A DNA stretch of 64,000 nt from Pseudanabaenaceae cyanobacterium SKYG29 (GTDB taxonomy: Bacteria; Cyanobacteriota; Cyanobacteriia; Pseudanabaenales; Pseudanabaenaceae): contig JANWWT010000001.1 of assembly GCA_025055675.1 (NCBI GenBank), positions 496,001 to 560,000 of the forward strand, in the 5' to 3' direction. This document shows, piece by piece, positions 50,103 to 58,971 of this stretch. Each line of letters starts with the position of its first letter. Position 1 is the first letter of the stretch. Below the pieces are notes generated by a model. It was not told the DNA's origin, made no database searches, and saw only the letters and a program-made list of their open reading frames with translations. The position numbers and the translations under genes were made by a program.

Positions 50103-50123
50103 ACCCCCAGTTGGGGGTTTTTT
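50103..50123 (+). terminator. Intrinsic terminator after apcC
   Basis: ACCCCC (50103-50108) pairs with GGGGGT (50113-50118) around AGTT, then six T. This GC-rich hairpin with T-run lies 8 bases after the apcC stop and ends the apcABC transcript. The prfB stop lies 2 bp beyond on the other strand. Confidence 0.9.
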
Positions 50124-50124
50124 A

Positions 50125-51232
50125 TTAGTTTTTTTGTGGTAGGGAGCGCAGTTGAGCTTGAATGAAGGGTTCTAAGTCACCGTCCATAACCGCTTGAATG
50201 TCAGTAGTTTCTATGCCTGTGCGCAGGTCTTTCACCAGTTGGTAGGGGTGAAATACGTAGTTGCGGATTTGATTGCCCCAGGCAGCTTCTACCATGTCCC
50301 CTCTGATGTCGGCGATCGCCTGTGCTCGCTGTTCCTGAGCGATAATTAAGAGTTTGGCTTTCAATAGCTGTAAGGCTTTCTCTTTGTTTTGTAACTGGGA
50401 GCGTTCCTGACTGCAACGCACGGAAATACCTGTAGGGATGTGGGTAACTCTCACCGCTGTTTCCACTTTGTTGACGTTTTGCCCGCCTTTGCCCCCCGAT
50501 CGGCTGGTGGTAATCTCCAATTCCTTGGGGTCTAGCTCTAGTTGCACTTCTTCGTCTAAAAGGGGCATGACTTCTACACCGGCAAAGCTGGTCTGCCGCT
50601 TACCGTTGGCATTGAAGGGGGAGATACGTACTAAGCGGTGGGTACCTTTTTCCCCTGCGAGATAACCGTAGGCATAGCGCCCGTAGACTACTAGGGTTGC
50701 CGACTTGATCCCTGCCTCCTCTCCCTCTGATAGGTCAGATAGCTCCACTTTGTAACCCCTAGCTTCGCAGTAGCGCGTGTACATTCGCAGGAGCATTTCC
50801 GCCCAGTCCTGGGCATCTGTTCCGCCCGCCCCCGCGTTAATCGTCAGAACGGCATCATTTTGGTCGTAGGGACCTGCGAGGAGACGCTCTAGTTCCCACC
50901 GATCGAGCTCCTGCTGCAATGTTCGGAGCCGCTCCGCTGCCTCTTGGCTGAGGCTATGGTCTTCTCCCTCTGTCAATAGCTCCAGGATGGTCTGCAGGTC
51001 TTCGAGGTGCTTCTGCCAGGACTGCCACTGCTGGAGTGTACCTTTAATACTATCCAGTTCCTTGAGCACTTTTTGGGCTTTTTGCCCGTTATCCCAAAAG
51101 TCGGGTGTAGTAGATTGCCTCTCTAGGTCATAGAGATGGGCTTGTAAATGGGGTAAGTCAAAGATAGTCCTGGGCTTGCCCCAGGCGTAAAGTCAACTGT
51201 TCAATCTGACGCTTTAGGTCTAACAGCTCCAT
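50125..51232 (-). CDS. prfB: Peptide chain release factor 2, expressed by programmed +1 frameshift
   Basis: RF2 recognises UGA/UAA and frees the peptide. The full gene starts at the ATG at 51232 ([19 protein letters not shown]) and reads 24 codons to TATCTTTGA; the frame then shifts +1 (CTT TGA C) to continue [15 protein letters not shown]. The remaining frame ends at 50125 and has GGQ in the peptidyl-transferase loop ([11 protein letters not shown]) and RF2's tripeptide region ([13 protein letters not shown]). The shift is the autoregulatory mechanism known from E. coli; the CTTTGAC core and an upstream AGGA are present. Annotation as a single frame would miss the first 24 codons. Confidence 0.95.
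51158..51163 (-). other. Programmed +1 frameshift site of prfB (CTTTGA)
   Basis: On the minus strand the bases are CTT (51163-51161) TGA (51160-51158), followed by C. CTT in the P site slips by one on the UGA stop when RF2 is scarce. AGGA lies 4 to 8 bases upstream (CCCAGGACTATCTTTGA), a weaker Shine-Dalgarno-like element than the E. coli AGGGGG but at the same place. Confidence 0.9.
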
Positions 51233-51306
51233 AGATCAGGGTGTGATAAACTAGAGTAACAGCTCGCTGCTATTATATTAAATAATTTTAGCTACCGTCT
51301 GCCGCC

Positions 51307-51750
51307 ATGAAAGAGCCTGAGACCCAACATACGTTACTCATATCGGATACGCGGGGCAAGCGTAAGGTTGTACTGGGGGCATCACGCTACACAATCGGTA
51401 GGCAAACCGATAACACAATCCAGATTTACTCTAAATTTGTCTCGAAATATCATGCCGCATTGCTACGCATTCCCAAAGGGGAGGGGGGTAAGTATATTTA
51501 CCGCATCCTGGATGGCAGTATAGATGGTAAGCCCAGTGTTAATGGTGTCACTATCAACAAGCAAACCAAAGTTAGTTCTTATGACCTGCAGCACGGTGAC
51601 ATTATCACCCTTGCTCCCGATGTGGAGATGAAGTATTTGGTGCTCACTCCTGATACTTTAGAAGAGGATGAGTGGATTGGTTTTGAATCCCTCCAGGAGT
51701 TCTCTCCCTCTAGTAACACTTCTTCCTCCAATACTGCCGTTTCTCCCTAA
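51307..51750 (+). CDS. FHA-domain protein
   Basis: The 147-residue protein is one FHA domain (about residues 8-115) with the motifs RYTIGRQTDNTIQI (GR), VSKYHAALLR (S-x-x-H) and the NG position in KPSVNGVTINKQTK. The C-terminal tail is Ser/Thr-rich and acidic (EFSPSSNTSSSNT), a possible phosphorylation site. FHA domains bind phosphothreonine. It is divergent from prfB across 74 bp and precedes ldpA by 46 bp. It is distinct from the FHA protein at 7.1 kb. Confidence 0.85.
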   Translation: MKEPETQHTLLISDTRGKRKVVLGASRYTIGRQTDNTIQIYSKFVSKYHAALLRIPKGEGGKYIYRILDGSIDGKPSVNGVTINKQTKVSSYDLQHGDIITLAPDVEMKYLVLTPDTLEEDEWIGFESLQEFSPSSNTSSSNTAVSP

Positions 51751-51796
51751 AAATTGCCTTGCCTATTGCCAATTTCTGCCTTAGTATGAGGGGCAA

Positions 51797-52780
51797 ATGC
51801 CTGAGACCTCGCCTGTGAACGCCCTCCGATCGGGTCAGTGGTTCAAACTTATCTGCGGTGCTAGCTACCAACACCTACCCACCGTGCGGAATCTCTGTTT
51901 TATCTATGCGAAGGCGGGAGCTGATTGTATTGATGTGGCGGCTGACCCCAGTGTGGTACGCGTGGCGAGGGAGGGCATAGAGGCAGCAGGGGGCAAACCC
52001 TGGTTGATGGTCAGTATCAGCAATGGGGAGGACTTACATTTTCGCAAGGCCCAGTTTGATCACCAACTCTGTCCCCAGGATTGTAGTGCTCCCTGTCAGC
52101 GGGTCTGCCCTACCCAAGCAATTAGTTGGTCGGGGGTGAGTACCGATCGCTGCTATGGCTGTGGTAGATGTTTGCCTGTCTGTCCCCTGGGTATCATCAC
52201 TACGCGGGAACAGCACTACGACTGGCGGGACTTGGTGGATTTGCCGATTGATGCGCTGGAAATTCATACTACGAGCGATCGGATAGCCGCCTTTGGGCAA
52301 TTGTGGCGAGAGTTAGCCCCTTGGTTAGGGCGGCTAAAATTAGTAGCAGTGAGTTTTCCTGACCATCCTAACCTGGAGGCCAATTTGAGGGCATTGTTGA
52401 CTACGATGCAGCCCCCCCCTGCTCTGCTACTGTGGCAAACTGACGGCAAACCGATGAGTGGTGATATTGGGGCAGGTACTACCCATCAAGCTATTCGGCT
52501 GGGGCAGAAAGTGCTAGCAATGAATCTCCCAGGCTTTGTGCAGCTGGCGGGGGGGACAAATGGGACAACGGTGGCGCACCTAAAAGGCTTGCCTGTCCAC
52601 GGGGTTGCCTACGGCAGTTATGCCCGCGCCTTGGTGGCAGACCTCCTCGATCGGTTACCTGTGGGGGCAAGGATTGAAGATTTTCCCTTAATATTGGAGC
52701 AAGCCCTCACACGGGTAGCCCCTTTTGTTAACTCCCTGAAACAACGATCGCTGCAAGCCTATGTCGGACATTCTGCGTAG
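51797..52780 (+). CDS. ldpA: Circadian-clock iron-sulfur protein LdpA
   Basis: The 327-residue protein has two 4Fe-4S motifs, CPQDCSAPCQRVCPTQAI and CYGCGRCLPVCPLGII (about residues 93-140). It begins with the LdpA signature WFKLICGASYQHLPTVRNL and AGADCIDVAADPSVV. LdpA relays redox state to the clock period in Synechococcus PCC 7942. It overlaps the next gene (ycf45-like) by 20 bp, an adjacency seen in other cyanobacteria, so both are likely co-expressed. Confidence 0.92.
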   Translation: MPETSPVNALRSGQWFKLICGASYQHLPTVRNLCFIYAKAGADCIDVAADPSVVRVAREGIEAAGGKPWLMVSISNGEDLHFRKAQFDHQLCPQDCSAPCQRVCPTQAISWSGVSTDRCYGCGRCLPVCPLGIITTREQHYDWRDLVDLPIDALEIHTTSDRIAAFGQLWRELAPWLGRLKLVAVSFPDHPNLEANLRALLTTMQPPPALLLWQTDGKPMSGDIGAGTTHQAIRLGQKVLAMNLPGFVQLAGGTNGTTVAHLKGLPVHGVAYGSYARALVADLLDRLPVGARIEDFPLILEQALTRVAPFVNSLKQRSLQAYVGHSA

Positions 52781-54395
52781 ACAGGTCACTGATAACATTG
52801 AGGAATTGTTGGCAATTTTGCCCGACTCTATCCGTTATCCCCTTACCGCCCTGGGTAACTTTGATCAATTGGTGGAAATAGTCATGGACCTAGGGCGATT
52901 GCCAGAAGCGCGTTACTTTGACACAGTTGCCTATATCTCCAATCAGCCCGTAACTTGGCAGGATTTACAGACAGCGGTGGAACGGGTAGGGGATTTTAGT
53001 AGTGACAATCGCGCTGGTATAGAACGGACTTTACATCGCATCAGTGCTATCCGTAACCGCAAGGGACAGATTATCGGTCTTACCTGTCGCGTGGGCAGGG
53101 CTATCTATGGTAGCAGCGAGTTGATTCGGGATTTGATTGAAACAGGGAAATCGATTCTGCTCCTCGGTAAACCAGGCATGGGCAAGACAACAGCCCTCAG
53201 GGAAATTGCCCGCATCTTGGCAGATGAGATGAATAAACGGGTAGTGATCATTGATACCTCCAACGAGATTGCTGGGGATGGCGATATACCCCACCCCGCC
53301 ATTGGTAAAGCTAGACGCATGCAGGTGGCACAGCCAGAGTTACAACATCGAGTCATGATCGAGGCGGTGGAAAACCATATGCCCCAGGTGATTGTCATTG
53401 ATGAGATTGGCACAGAGTTAGAGGCTTTGGCTGCCCGCACGATCGCGGAAAGGGGGGTGCAACTGATCGGTACAGCCCACGGGAATGAGGTGGCAAATTT
53501 GATCAAAAATCCTACTCTGTCTGACTTAATTGGTGGGATTCAGTCGGTGACTTTGGGGGATGAGGAAGCCCGCCGCCGTGGTACGCAAAAGAGTATCCTA
53601 GAGAGGAAAGCGCCCCCTACTTTTGAAATTGCCGTGGAAATGGTGGAGCGCTATCGCTGGATTGTCCATACGGATGTGGCAGACACGATCGACAATCTGC
53701 TGCGGGGGAGAGAACCTAGCCGCCAAATCCGATCGGTGGACAGTACAGGTAAGGTAACGATTACGCACGAACTGCCCTCTAGCCCTGAATTGATTACTAA
53801 TCCCTATGCTAAGGGTTGGCGATCGACGGGTAAGATGAAGCCCTTACCCCCTGCCTCGGAGGAGGAGGAAACCCATGTCCCAGCCCCAGGGGAGAAGCAG
53901 GGGGAGGTGACCTATGTGTATCTCTACGGGGTGAGTAGGCAGCAGGCGGAACAGGTGGCAAGTACGTTGCAGTTACCGATCGTGTTTTGCAAGGAAATCG
54001 ACCAAGCGGATATGGTGTTAACTTTACGCTCCCACTTCAGGAGTAATGGCAAGCTACGACAGTTAATTGAATCGCGGGATATTCCTGTGCATACGGTCAA
54101 AAGCAATGCCCTACCCCAAATCACGCGGGCGCTGCGGCGGATGCTACACCTAGACGAACCTCTGACGGATTTGTATGACTTTGCCTATGGGGACTCCGAG
54201 GATGAACTAGAGGCTTTGGAAGAAGCCCGCCTAGCGGTGGAACAGATTGTGATTCCCAAAAGACAGGCAGTAGAATTGTTGCCCCGATCGGCGAGTATCC
54301 GCAAGCTGCAGCATGAGTTAGTGGAGCACTATCAACTGCGATCGGATAGTTTTGGGGTAGAGCCAAACCGGCGGTTGCGGATTTATCCGTGGTAG
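52761..54395 (+). CDS. ycf45: R3H-domain AAA ATPase (Ycf45/SpoIIIAA-like)
   Basis: The 544-residue protein has a P-loop ATPase with Walker A LLGKPGMGKTTAL and Walker B VIVIDEIGTELEA (about residues 130-300). The C-terminal R3H domain (about 480-544, YDFAYGDSEDELEALEEARLA then RHELVEHY-like) is expected to bind nucleic acid. The function is not established; plastid Ycf45 has the same core. The ATG at 52761 overlaps the ldpA end by 20 bp. The stop overlaps the start of the HAD gene by 7 bp. Confidence 0.9.
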   Translation: MSDILRRQVTDNIEELLAILPDSIRYPLTALGNFDQLVEIVMDLGRLPEARYFDTVAYISNQPVTWQDLQTAVERVGDFSSDNRAGIERTLHRISAIRNRKGQIIGLTCRVGRAIYGSSELIRDLIETGKSILLLGKPGMGKTTALREIARILADEMNKRVVIIDTSNEIAGDGDIPHPAIGKARRMQVAQPELQHRVMIEAVENHMPQVIVIDEIGTELEALAARTIAERGVQLIGTAHGNEVANLIKNPTLSDLIGGIQSVTLGDEEARRRGTQKSILERKAPPTFEIAVEMVERYRWIVHTDVADTIDNLLRGREPSRQIRSVDSTGKVTITHELPSSPELITNPYAKGWRSTGKMKPLPPASEEEETHVPAPGEKQGEVTYVYLYGVSRQQAEQVASTLQLPIVFCKEIDQADMVLTLRSHFRSNGKLRQLIESRDIPVHTVKSNALPQITRALRRMLHLDEPLTDLYDFAYGDSEDELEALEEARLAVEQIVIPKRQAVELLPRSASIRKLQHELVEHYQLRSDSFGVEPNRRLRIYPW

Positions 54396-55069
54396 AGGTT
54401 ATTTTCTTTGATGCTGTGGGCACTCTGTTTGGGGTGCGGGGCAGTGTGGGGCAGATGTACCAGGTGGTAGCACAGGAGTGGGGCGTAGAGATTGACCCGC
54501 AAGTAACCGATCGGTGTTTTTACCAGGTATTTCAGGCTGCTCCCCCCATGGCGTTTCCTGGCTGTCCCCCTGCTCTAATTCCTGAGAGGGAATACGAATG
54601 GTGGTATCAACGGGCAGTGGAGACGTTTCAAGCAGCGGGTTATTACGGCAAATTTACTGACTTCGATCGCTTTTTCCAGCGTCTATACGACTTTTTTGCC
54701 AAGGCTGACCCCTGGGAAGTTTATCCCGAAACTGCGGAGGTACTAACAGAACTACAAAGGCGCGGTTACCGTTTAGCAGTAATTTCTAACTTTGATTCCC
54801 GTCTTTTTCCAGTCATGGCAGCTCTGGGGCTATCGTCTTTTTTTGCAAGGGTGATTATTTCTACCCAGGTGGGCGGCGCAAAACCCGATCGGCTGATTTT
54901 TCAGACAGCTCTAGCCCAATTGCAAGTTCCAGCTACTCAGGCATTGCATGTGGGGGATAGTCGGCGAGAAGATTACGAAGGAGCGATCGGGGCAGGGTTG
55001 CAGGCTTTTTGGTTACAGCGTCCCCACCATACTCTGGCAGATGTATTCTCTTGCCTACAGCAAACTTAA
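54389..55069 (+). CDS. HAD-superfamily hydrolase (HDHD3-like)
   Basis: The 226-residue protein shows HAD motif I FFDAVGTLFG, motif II VISNFD, motif III AKPDRLIFQ and motif IV HVGDSRREDYEGA. In motif I the second Asp (general acid-base, D-x-D) is Val, as I recall from cyanobacterial relatives; phosphatase activity may therefore be reduced. The substrate is unknown. The start is a GTG at 54389 within the end of the ycf45-like gene (7-bp overlap), so these genes form one operon with ldpA. Confidence 0.87.
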   Translation: MVEVIFFDAVGTLFGVRGSVGQMYQVVAQEWGVEIDPQVTDRCFYQVFQAAPPMAFPGCPPALIPEREYEWWYQRAVETFQAAGYYGKFTDFDRFFQRLYDFFAKADPWEVYPETAEVLTELQRRGYRLAVISNFDSRLFPVMAALGLSSFFARVIISTQVGGAKPDRLIFQTALAQLQVPATQALHVGDSRREDYEGAIGAGLQAFWLQRPHHTLADVFSCLQQT

Positions 55070-55138
55070 CATTACGCCACATTAGTTGAACTAAGATAGA
55101 AAGTGTTGTAATTCTTACCTAAATTTCACTGGGCATTT

Positions 55139-55891
55139 ATGAAGGCAGGTCTGCGGGAGTTTGTTCATCCCCTGGTGGGGCAGTTAGCCGATCGGATTGA
55201 ATCACTTTGGCAGCAGTATCTGGAACTAGCTCCCTACGACGACATGCCAGCGGATTTGGGCTATGTGGAAGGGGCACTGGAAGGAGAACGCCTGACAATT
55301 GAAAATCGTTGTTACCAAGCTCCCCAGTTTCGCAAGTTGCATTTGGAATTAGCCCATCTTAGTCAAGGCTTGGATATTTTGCACTGCGTCATGTTCCCCC
55401 GATCGGAATATTCTCTACCTATCTTTGGCACAGATTTGGTGGGGAGTAAGACGGGTGTAATTAGTGCTGCTATTGTGGACCTTTCCCCCGTCAATCCCGA
55501 TCGGTCTTTACCTTTGTGTTATCAAAGGAGACTCAGTCAGTTGGCACCTTTAGTGTTGAAAGAACCAAGGGCGTTGCCCGAGTGGGGAGATATTTTCTCC
55601 GATTATTGTTTATTTGCCCGTTTAACCGACCCTGAGGAAGGGCAGAAATTTTTACAAAGAGTGGAAGAGTATTTGGTCATTCACTGTGAAATTGCTATAG
55701 AGACGCAGCCCCTGCAGTCTTTAGAAGAGATAGACCATATTCGTTCCCGCCAACAAAACTACTGCCTCAAACAACAACAAAACGATAAAACTAGGAGGGT
55801 TTTGGAAAAGTCATTCGGCACGGAATGGACAGAACGCTACATGACGACTATGCTGTTTGATGTGCCTGTCACCTCTAGCCTGTCTATGTGA
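55139..55891 (+). CDS. pcyA: Phycocyanobilin:ferredoxin oxidoreductase
   Basis: The 250-residue enzyme reduces biliverdin IXalpha in four electron steps to phycocyanobilin, the chromophore of allophycocyanin (apcAB in this window). The catalytic residues lie in DILHCVMFPRSEYSLPIFGTDLV: the His of HCVMFP and the Asp of FGTDLV. The start is the ATG at 55139 (MKAGLREFVHPLVGQ). It follows the HAD gene by 69 bp and is followed at once by two glycosyltransferase genes. The stop overlaps the next start as TGATG. Confidence 0.95.
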   Translation: MKAGLREFVHPLVGQLADRIESLWQQYLELAPYDDMPADLGYVEGALEGERLTIENRCYQAPQFRKLHLELAHLSQGLDILHCVMFPRSEYSLPIFGTDLVGSKTGVISAAIVDLSPVNPDRSLPLCYQRRLSQLAPLVLKEPRALPEWGDIFSDYCLFARLTDPEEGQKFLQRVEEYLVIHCEIAIETQPLQSLEEIDHIRSRQQNYCLKQQQNDKTRRVLEKSFGTEWTERYMTTMLFDVPVTSSLSM

Positions 55892-56820
55892 TGGAGGTCA
55901 CCATCCTCATTCCTACCTATAACGGGGGACAATTTTTAGGGGAAACCCTCGCCACTGTCCGTCACCAAACCTATCGGAACTTTAACCTAGTAATCAGCGA
56001 TGATGACTCCACGGATGACACCCTGAAGATCATTCGGAGTTTTCGGGCTACTGTTAATTTCCCTGTTTATGTGTTGGAACACGATCGATTAGGTCTAGTC
56101 CCTAATTGGAATTATGGGATTGAGTTTATCCAGCACTATCTACCCCAAACTCAGTACCTAAAATTGCTCTGCCAAGATGATGTTTTGTACTCCGATTGTC
56201 TGGCGGAGATGGTCAATTTTTGTCAGATGCATCCCCAGGTGGGTATGGTATTCAGTCGCCGATCGGTTATTGGTCAACTCCCCCCCCAGTTATCTTGGCT
56301 CAGGGATTTAACTAGTCACTGGCAACAAATTACACCCCTCCAATCTGGTTTAGCTTATTTTTCTGACCCCCACTTTCTAGCTCCCCCCGATAACAAAATT
56401 GGCGAACCAAGTAATGTACTAATTAATATGGCAGTCTTCGATCGTTTAGGGCTGTTTGACCCCCAGTTTCACCAGTACTGCGATTTAGAAATGTGGTTAA
56501 GAATTATGGCTAATTTTCCTGTGGGGTTTATCGATCGGGAATTAAGTAGCTTTCGTGTCCATCCCCACCAAACCACCTGGCAAAATGAAAAAAACGATCG
56601 GGTGTGGGCAGAGATTTATGCCGTTTGGTGCAAGGTATTGAGTCATCCCCACTATCAACAAGTGCCGACAAAAGTGAAAAATAGAATTCTCCTGCATATT
56701 TTTAGTCAACTGGGGAGAGAATGTTTTAGAATTATCAAGCACTGGCGACCCGATCGCTTCCCTGCTGTTTTGTTCTGGTTGGGACAGTCTGTCTATGCGC
56801 GTTTTATTTCTCCATCCTAA
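55891..56820 (+). CDS. Family 2 glycosyltransferase
   Basis: The 309-residue protein has a GT-A fold: EVTILIPTYNGGQFLGETLATV, VISDDDSTDDTL (nucleotide-sugar/metal Asp) and the acceptor-site block LLCQDDVLYSDCLAEM. A conserved DLEMWLRIM follows. It probably transfers a sugar to a surface glycan or glycolipid; the donor is unknown. I chose the ATG at 55891; a GTG one codon earlier is possible. It overlaps the next glycosyltransferase gene by 26 bp. Confidence 0.9.
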   Translation: MEVTILIPTYNGGQFLGETLATVRHQTYRNFNLVISDDDSTDDTLKIIRSFRATVNFPVYVLEHDRLGLVPNWNYGIEFIQHYLPQTQYLKLLCQDDVLYSDCLAEMVNFCQMHPQVGMVFSRRSVIGQLPPQLSWLRDLTSHWQQITPLQSGLAYFSDPHFLAPPDNKIGEPSNVLINMAVFDRLGLFDPQFHQYCDLEMWLRIMANFPVGFIDRELSSFRVHPHQTTWQNEKNDRVWAEIYAVWCKVLSHPHYQQVPTKVKNRILLHIFSQLGRECFRIIKHWRPDRFPAVLFWLGQSVYARFISPS

Positions 56821-58120
56821 CTTTCCGGCTCAGTTTCGGCACGTGGCCACTCTCCTGGGTCGTGACCCCAAAAATCAACTGGTGTTTGGCACTAAGACAG
56901 AAAACAACCTGCAAATCAGCGGGGTACTCAAGGTGATGTACCAGGTAGCGCGGGAACCTAGTCCCCAAACCCATCACTATGTCCGTACTTTGGAAGGGGC
57001 AGTGCTGCAGGGGCAAGGGGTGTATCGCATGTGCGAAGACCTCAAGCGCAAAGGTTTCTACCCCGATTTGGTGTATGCCCACTCTGGTTGGGGTCCCAGT
57101 CTCTACGTCAAAGATATTTTCCCCAAGGCAGCCCACCTCAGCTACTTTGAGTGGTATTACAACGCGCGGGGCGCAGATGCGGATTTTGACCCCAGTGAAC
57201 CCCTCAGTGCCGATGATTACCTGCGCATTCGCACCAAAAACGCTCCCATCCTCATGGATTTAGGTCATTGCGATTGGGGGATTTCTCCCACCTACTGGCA
57301 GCGCAGTCAATTTCCTGAAGTCTTCCATCCCCGAATTACGGTCTTGCACGATGGGGTAGACACAGAGTATTTCAAACCCAAACCAGGGGCGAAGTTAGTC
57401 TTGCCTGATAAAAACCTCGACCTCTCCCATGTGGACGAACTAGTGACTTATGTAGCGCGGGGCATGGAGCCTTATCGTGGGTTCCCCCAGTTCATTGAAA
57501 CTCTGGGCATTCTCTTGGCTCGTCGTCCCTATTGTCATGCGGTGATTGTGGGAGAAAATCGCGTTTGCTACGGCAAGGCAGCTCCTGCGGGCACAACCTA
57601 CAAAGATATGATGCTGGAAAAAGTGCCCCTCGATATGTCCCGTGTGCATTTTACAGGTGGGTTGCCCTACGGTCAGTATTTGCAGGTGATCCAGGCTTCC
57701 AGTGTGCATGTCTACCTTACCCGTCCTTTTGTCCTCTCCTGGTCGATGATTGAGGCTATGTCGGCGGGTTGTTTGGTTTTAGGGTCAGATACTGAGCCAG
57801 TAAGAGAAGTAATAGAGGATGGCAAGAACGGTTTGTTGGTGGATTTCTTCAGCCCAGAAAAGATTGCCGATCGGATAGAAGAAGTGTTAGACCATCCCGA
57901 TCGGTATGCCCAAATCCGGCAAAAAGCTAGAGAGACCGTCCTAGAGCGCTATTCCCATCATCTACTTTTACCTAAGCACATCAAGCTGATGGAAGCAGTG
58001 GCAAATCGGCAATTACCGCCTGACCTGGGTTTAGAAGATCAGATAGTCCAACCAACTACGACAGCTGCTAAAAAGACAAAATCAAAGAAACAAAAGGGTT
58101 TTGCAGAACTGTTGCAATGA
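56795..58120 (+). CDS. Family 4 glycosyltransferase
   Basis: The 441-residue protein has a GT-B fold with the N-terminal Glyco_trans_4 type (MRVLFLHPNFPAQFRHVA, HSGWGPSLYVK) and the C-terminal GT1 domain (VHVYLTRPFVLSWSMIEAMSAGCLVLGSDTEPVREVI, about residues 300-345). The tail is Lys/Thr-rich (AAKKTKSKKQKG). It overlaps the upstream GT2 gene by 26 bp, so both are translated together. The product is probably a surface polysaccharide. Confidence 0.9.
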   Translation: MRVLFLHPNFPAQFRHVATLLGRDPKNQLVFGTKTENNLQISGVLKVMYQVAREPSPQTHHYVRTLEGAVLQGQGVYRMCEDLKRKGFYPDLVYAHSGWGPSLYVKDIFPKAAHLSYFEWYYNARGADADFDPSEPLSADDYLRIRTKNAPILMDLGHCDWGISPTYWQRSQFPEVFHPRITVLHDGVDTEYFKPKPGAKLVLPDKNLDLSHVDELVTYVARGMEPYRGFPQFIETLGILLARRPYCHAVIVGENRVCYGKAAPAGTTYKDMMLEKVPLDMSRVHFTGGLPYGQYLQVIQASSVHVYLTRPFVLSWSMIEAMSAGCLVLGSDTEPVREVIEDGKNGLLVDFFSPEKIADRIEEVLDHPDRYAQIRQKARETVLERYSHHLLLPKHIKLMEAVANRQLPPDLGLEDQIVQPTTTAAKKTKSKKQKGFAELLQ

Positions 58121-58971
58121 AGACGATATGCCTACTGTTGTGTTTGTTAGTGGGTTTAGGGGGTAGGGTTAGCAGTCAGTCCAATACAGAAGAAGCAAGG
58201 GAGTTAGTGGAGCGAGGTAATGGTTTTGTCAAAGTAGGCAATATCCAGCAGGCTATTCCTCTCTATCGTCTTGCCATTGCCAAGGACAGCAGTTTTGTTC
58301 CTGCCCACTACAACCTGGGATTAGCTCTAGCTCAGACTGGCAATTTGGCGGAGGCAACCACAGTCCTACAGACGGTGATTAAACTCAAACCTGATTTTGT
58401 CCCTGCTTACAGTGACCTGGGTGCCGTCTTCCTAGACAGGGGTCAACCCCAAAGGGCTATTCCCTATCTGCAAAAAGCTATAGAACTCGATCGGAATTTT
58501 GCCAATGCCCACTACAACTTAGGACTAGCCCGCAAAGCTATAGGAGATAACAAAGGGGCAATTACTGCTCTGTTGACCGCCCAAAAACTAGACCCCAAAA
58601 AACCCGAAACCTTTTATCATTTAGGCTTACTCTACCAAGAACAGGGGGATTACAACAGTGCCCTTGATGCTTACCAGAAAGCTATCAACCTCAATTCCGG
58701 CTACAGCCAAGCCTACTACAACCTCGGTGCTCTCTTCTTTTTGCAGGGAGATATACCCAGCGCTGTGCAACACCTACAACGATCGATTGCTTTGCAACCC
58801 AACCTAGCTGATGCCCATTTCACCTTGGGCGTAGTCTATAGCCGCACGGGCAGAAAACAGGAAGCCCTCAACTCCCTACAGACCGCTTTGCAGCTCTACC
58901 AAAAACAACAGAACCAAACCTGGATCGATCGGACAGCTCAAACCATCCAAGCGATCCAAAGAAGCAATTAG
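58117..58971 (+). CDS. Exported tetratricopeptide-repeat protein
   Basis: The 284-residue protein starts with a signal-like sequence (MKTICLLLCLLVGLGGRVSS). About seven TPR units follow (for example KVGNIQQAIPLYRLAIAKDSS, NLGLALAQTGNLAEA, YNLGALFFLQGDIPSA). TPR proteins scaffold complexes; the partner is unknown. It overlaps the family 4 glycosyltransferase gene by 4 bp (ATGA) and abuts the convergent glgC stop with no base between. Confidence 0.88.
   Translation: MKTICLLLCLLVGLGGRVSSQSNTEEARELVERGNGFVKVGNIQQAIPLYRLAIAKDSSFVPAHYNLGLALAQTGNLAEATTVLQTVIKLKPDFVPAYSDLGAVFLDRGQPQRAIPYLQKAIELDRNFANAHYNLGLARKAIGDNKGAITALLTAQKLDPKKPETFYHLGLLYQEQGDYNSALDAYQKAINLNSGYSQAYYNLGALFFLQGDIPSAVQHLQRSIALQPNLADAHFTLGVVYSRTGRKQEALNSLQTALQLYQKQQNQTWIDRTAQTIQAIQRSN

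Noticed and set aside
51158-51163. Frameshift in prfB as a sequencing error or pseudogene
   Set aside because: The CTTTGAC context and its position at codon 25 match the known RF2 programmed frameshift, so the gene is intact.
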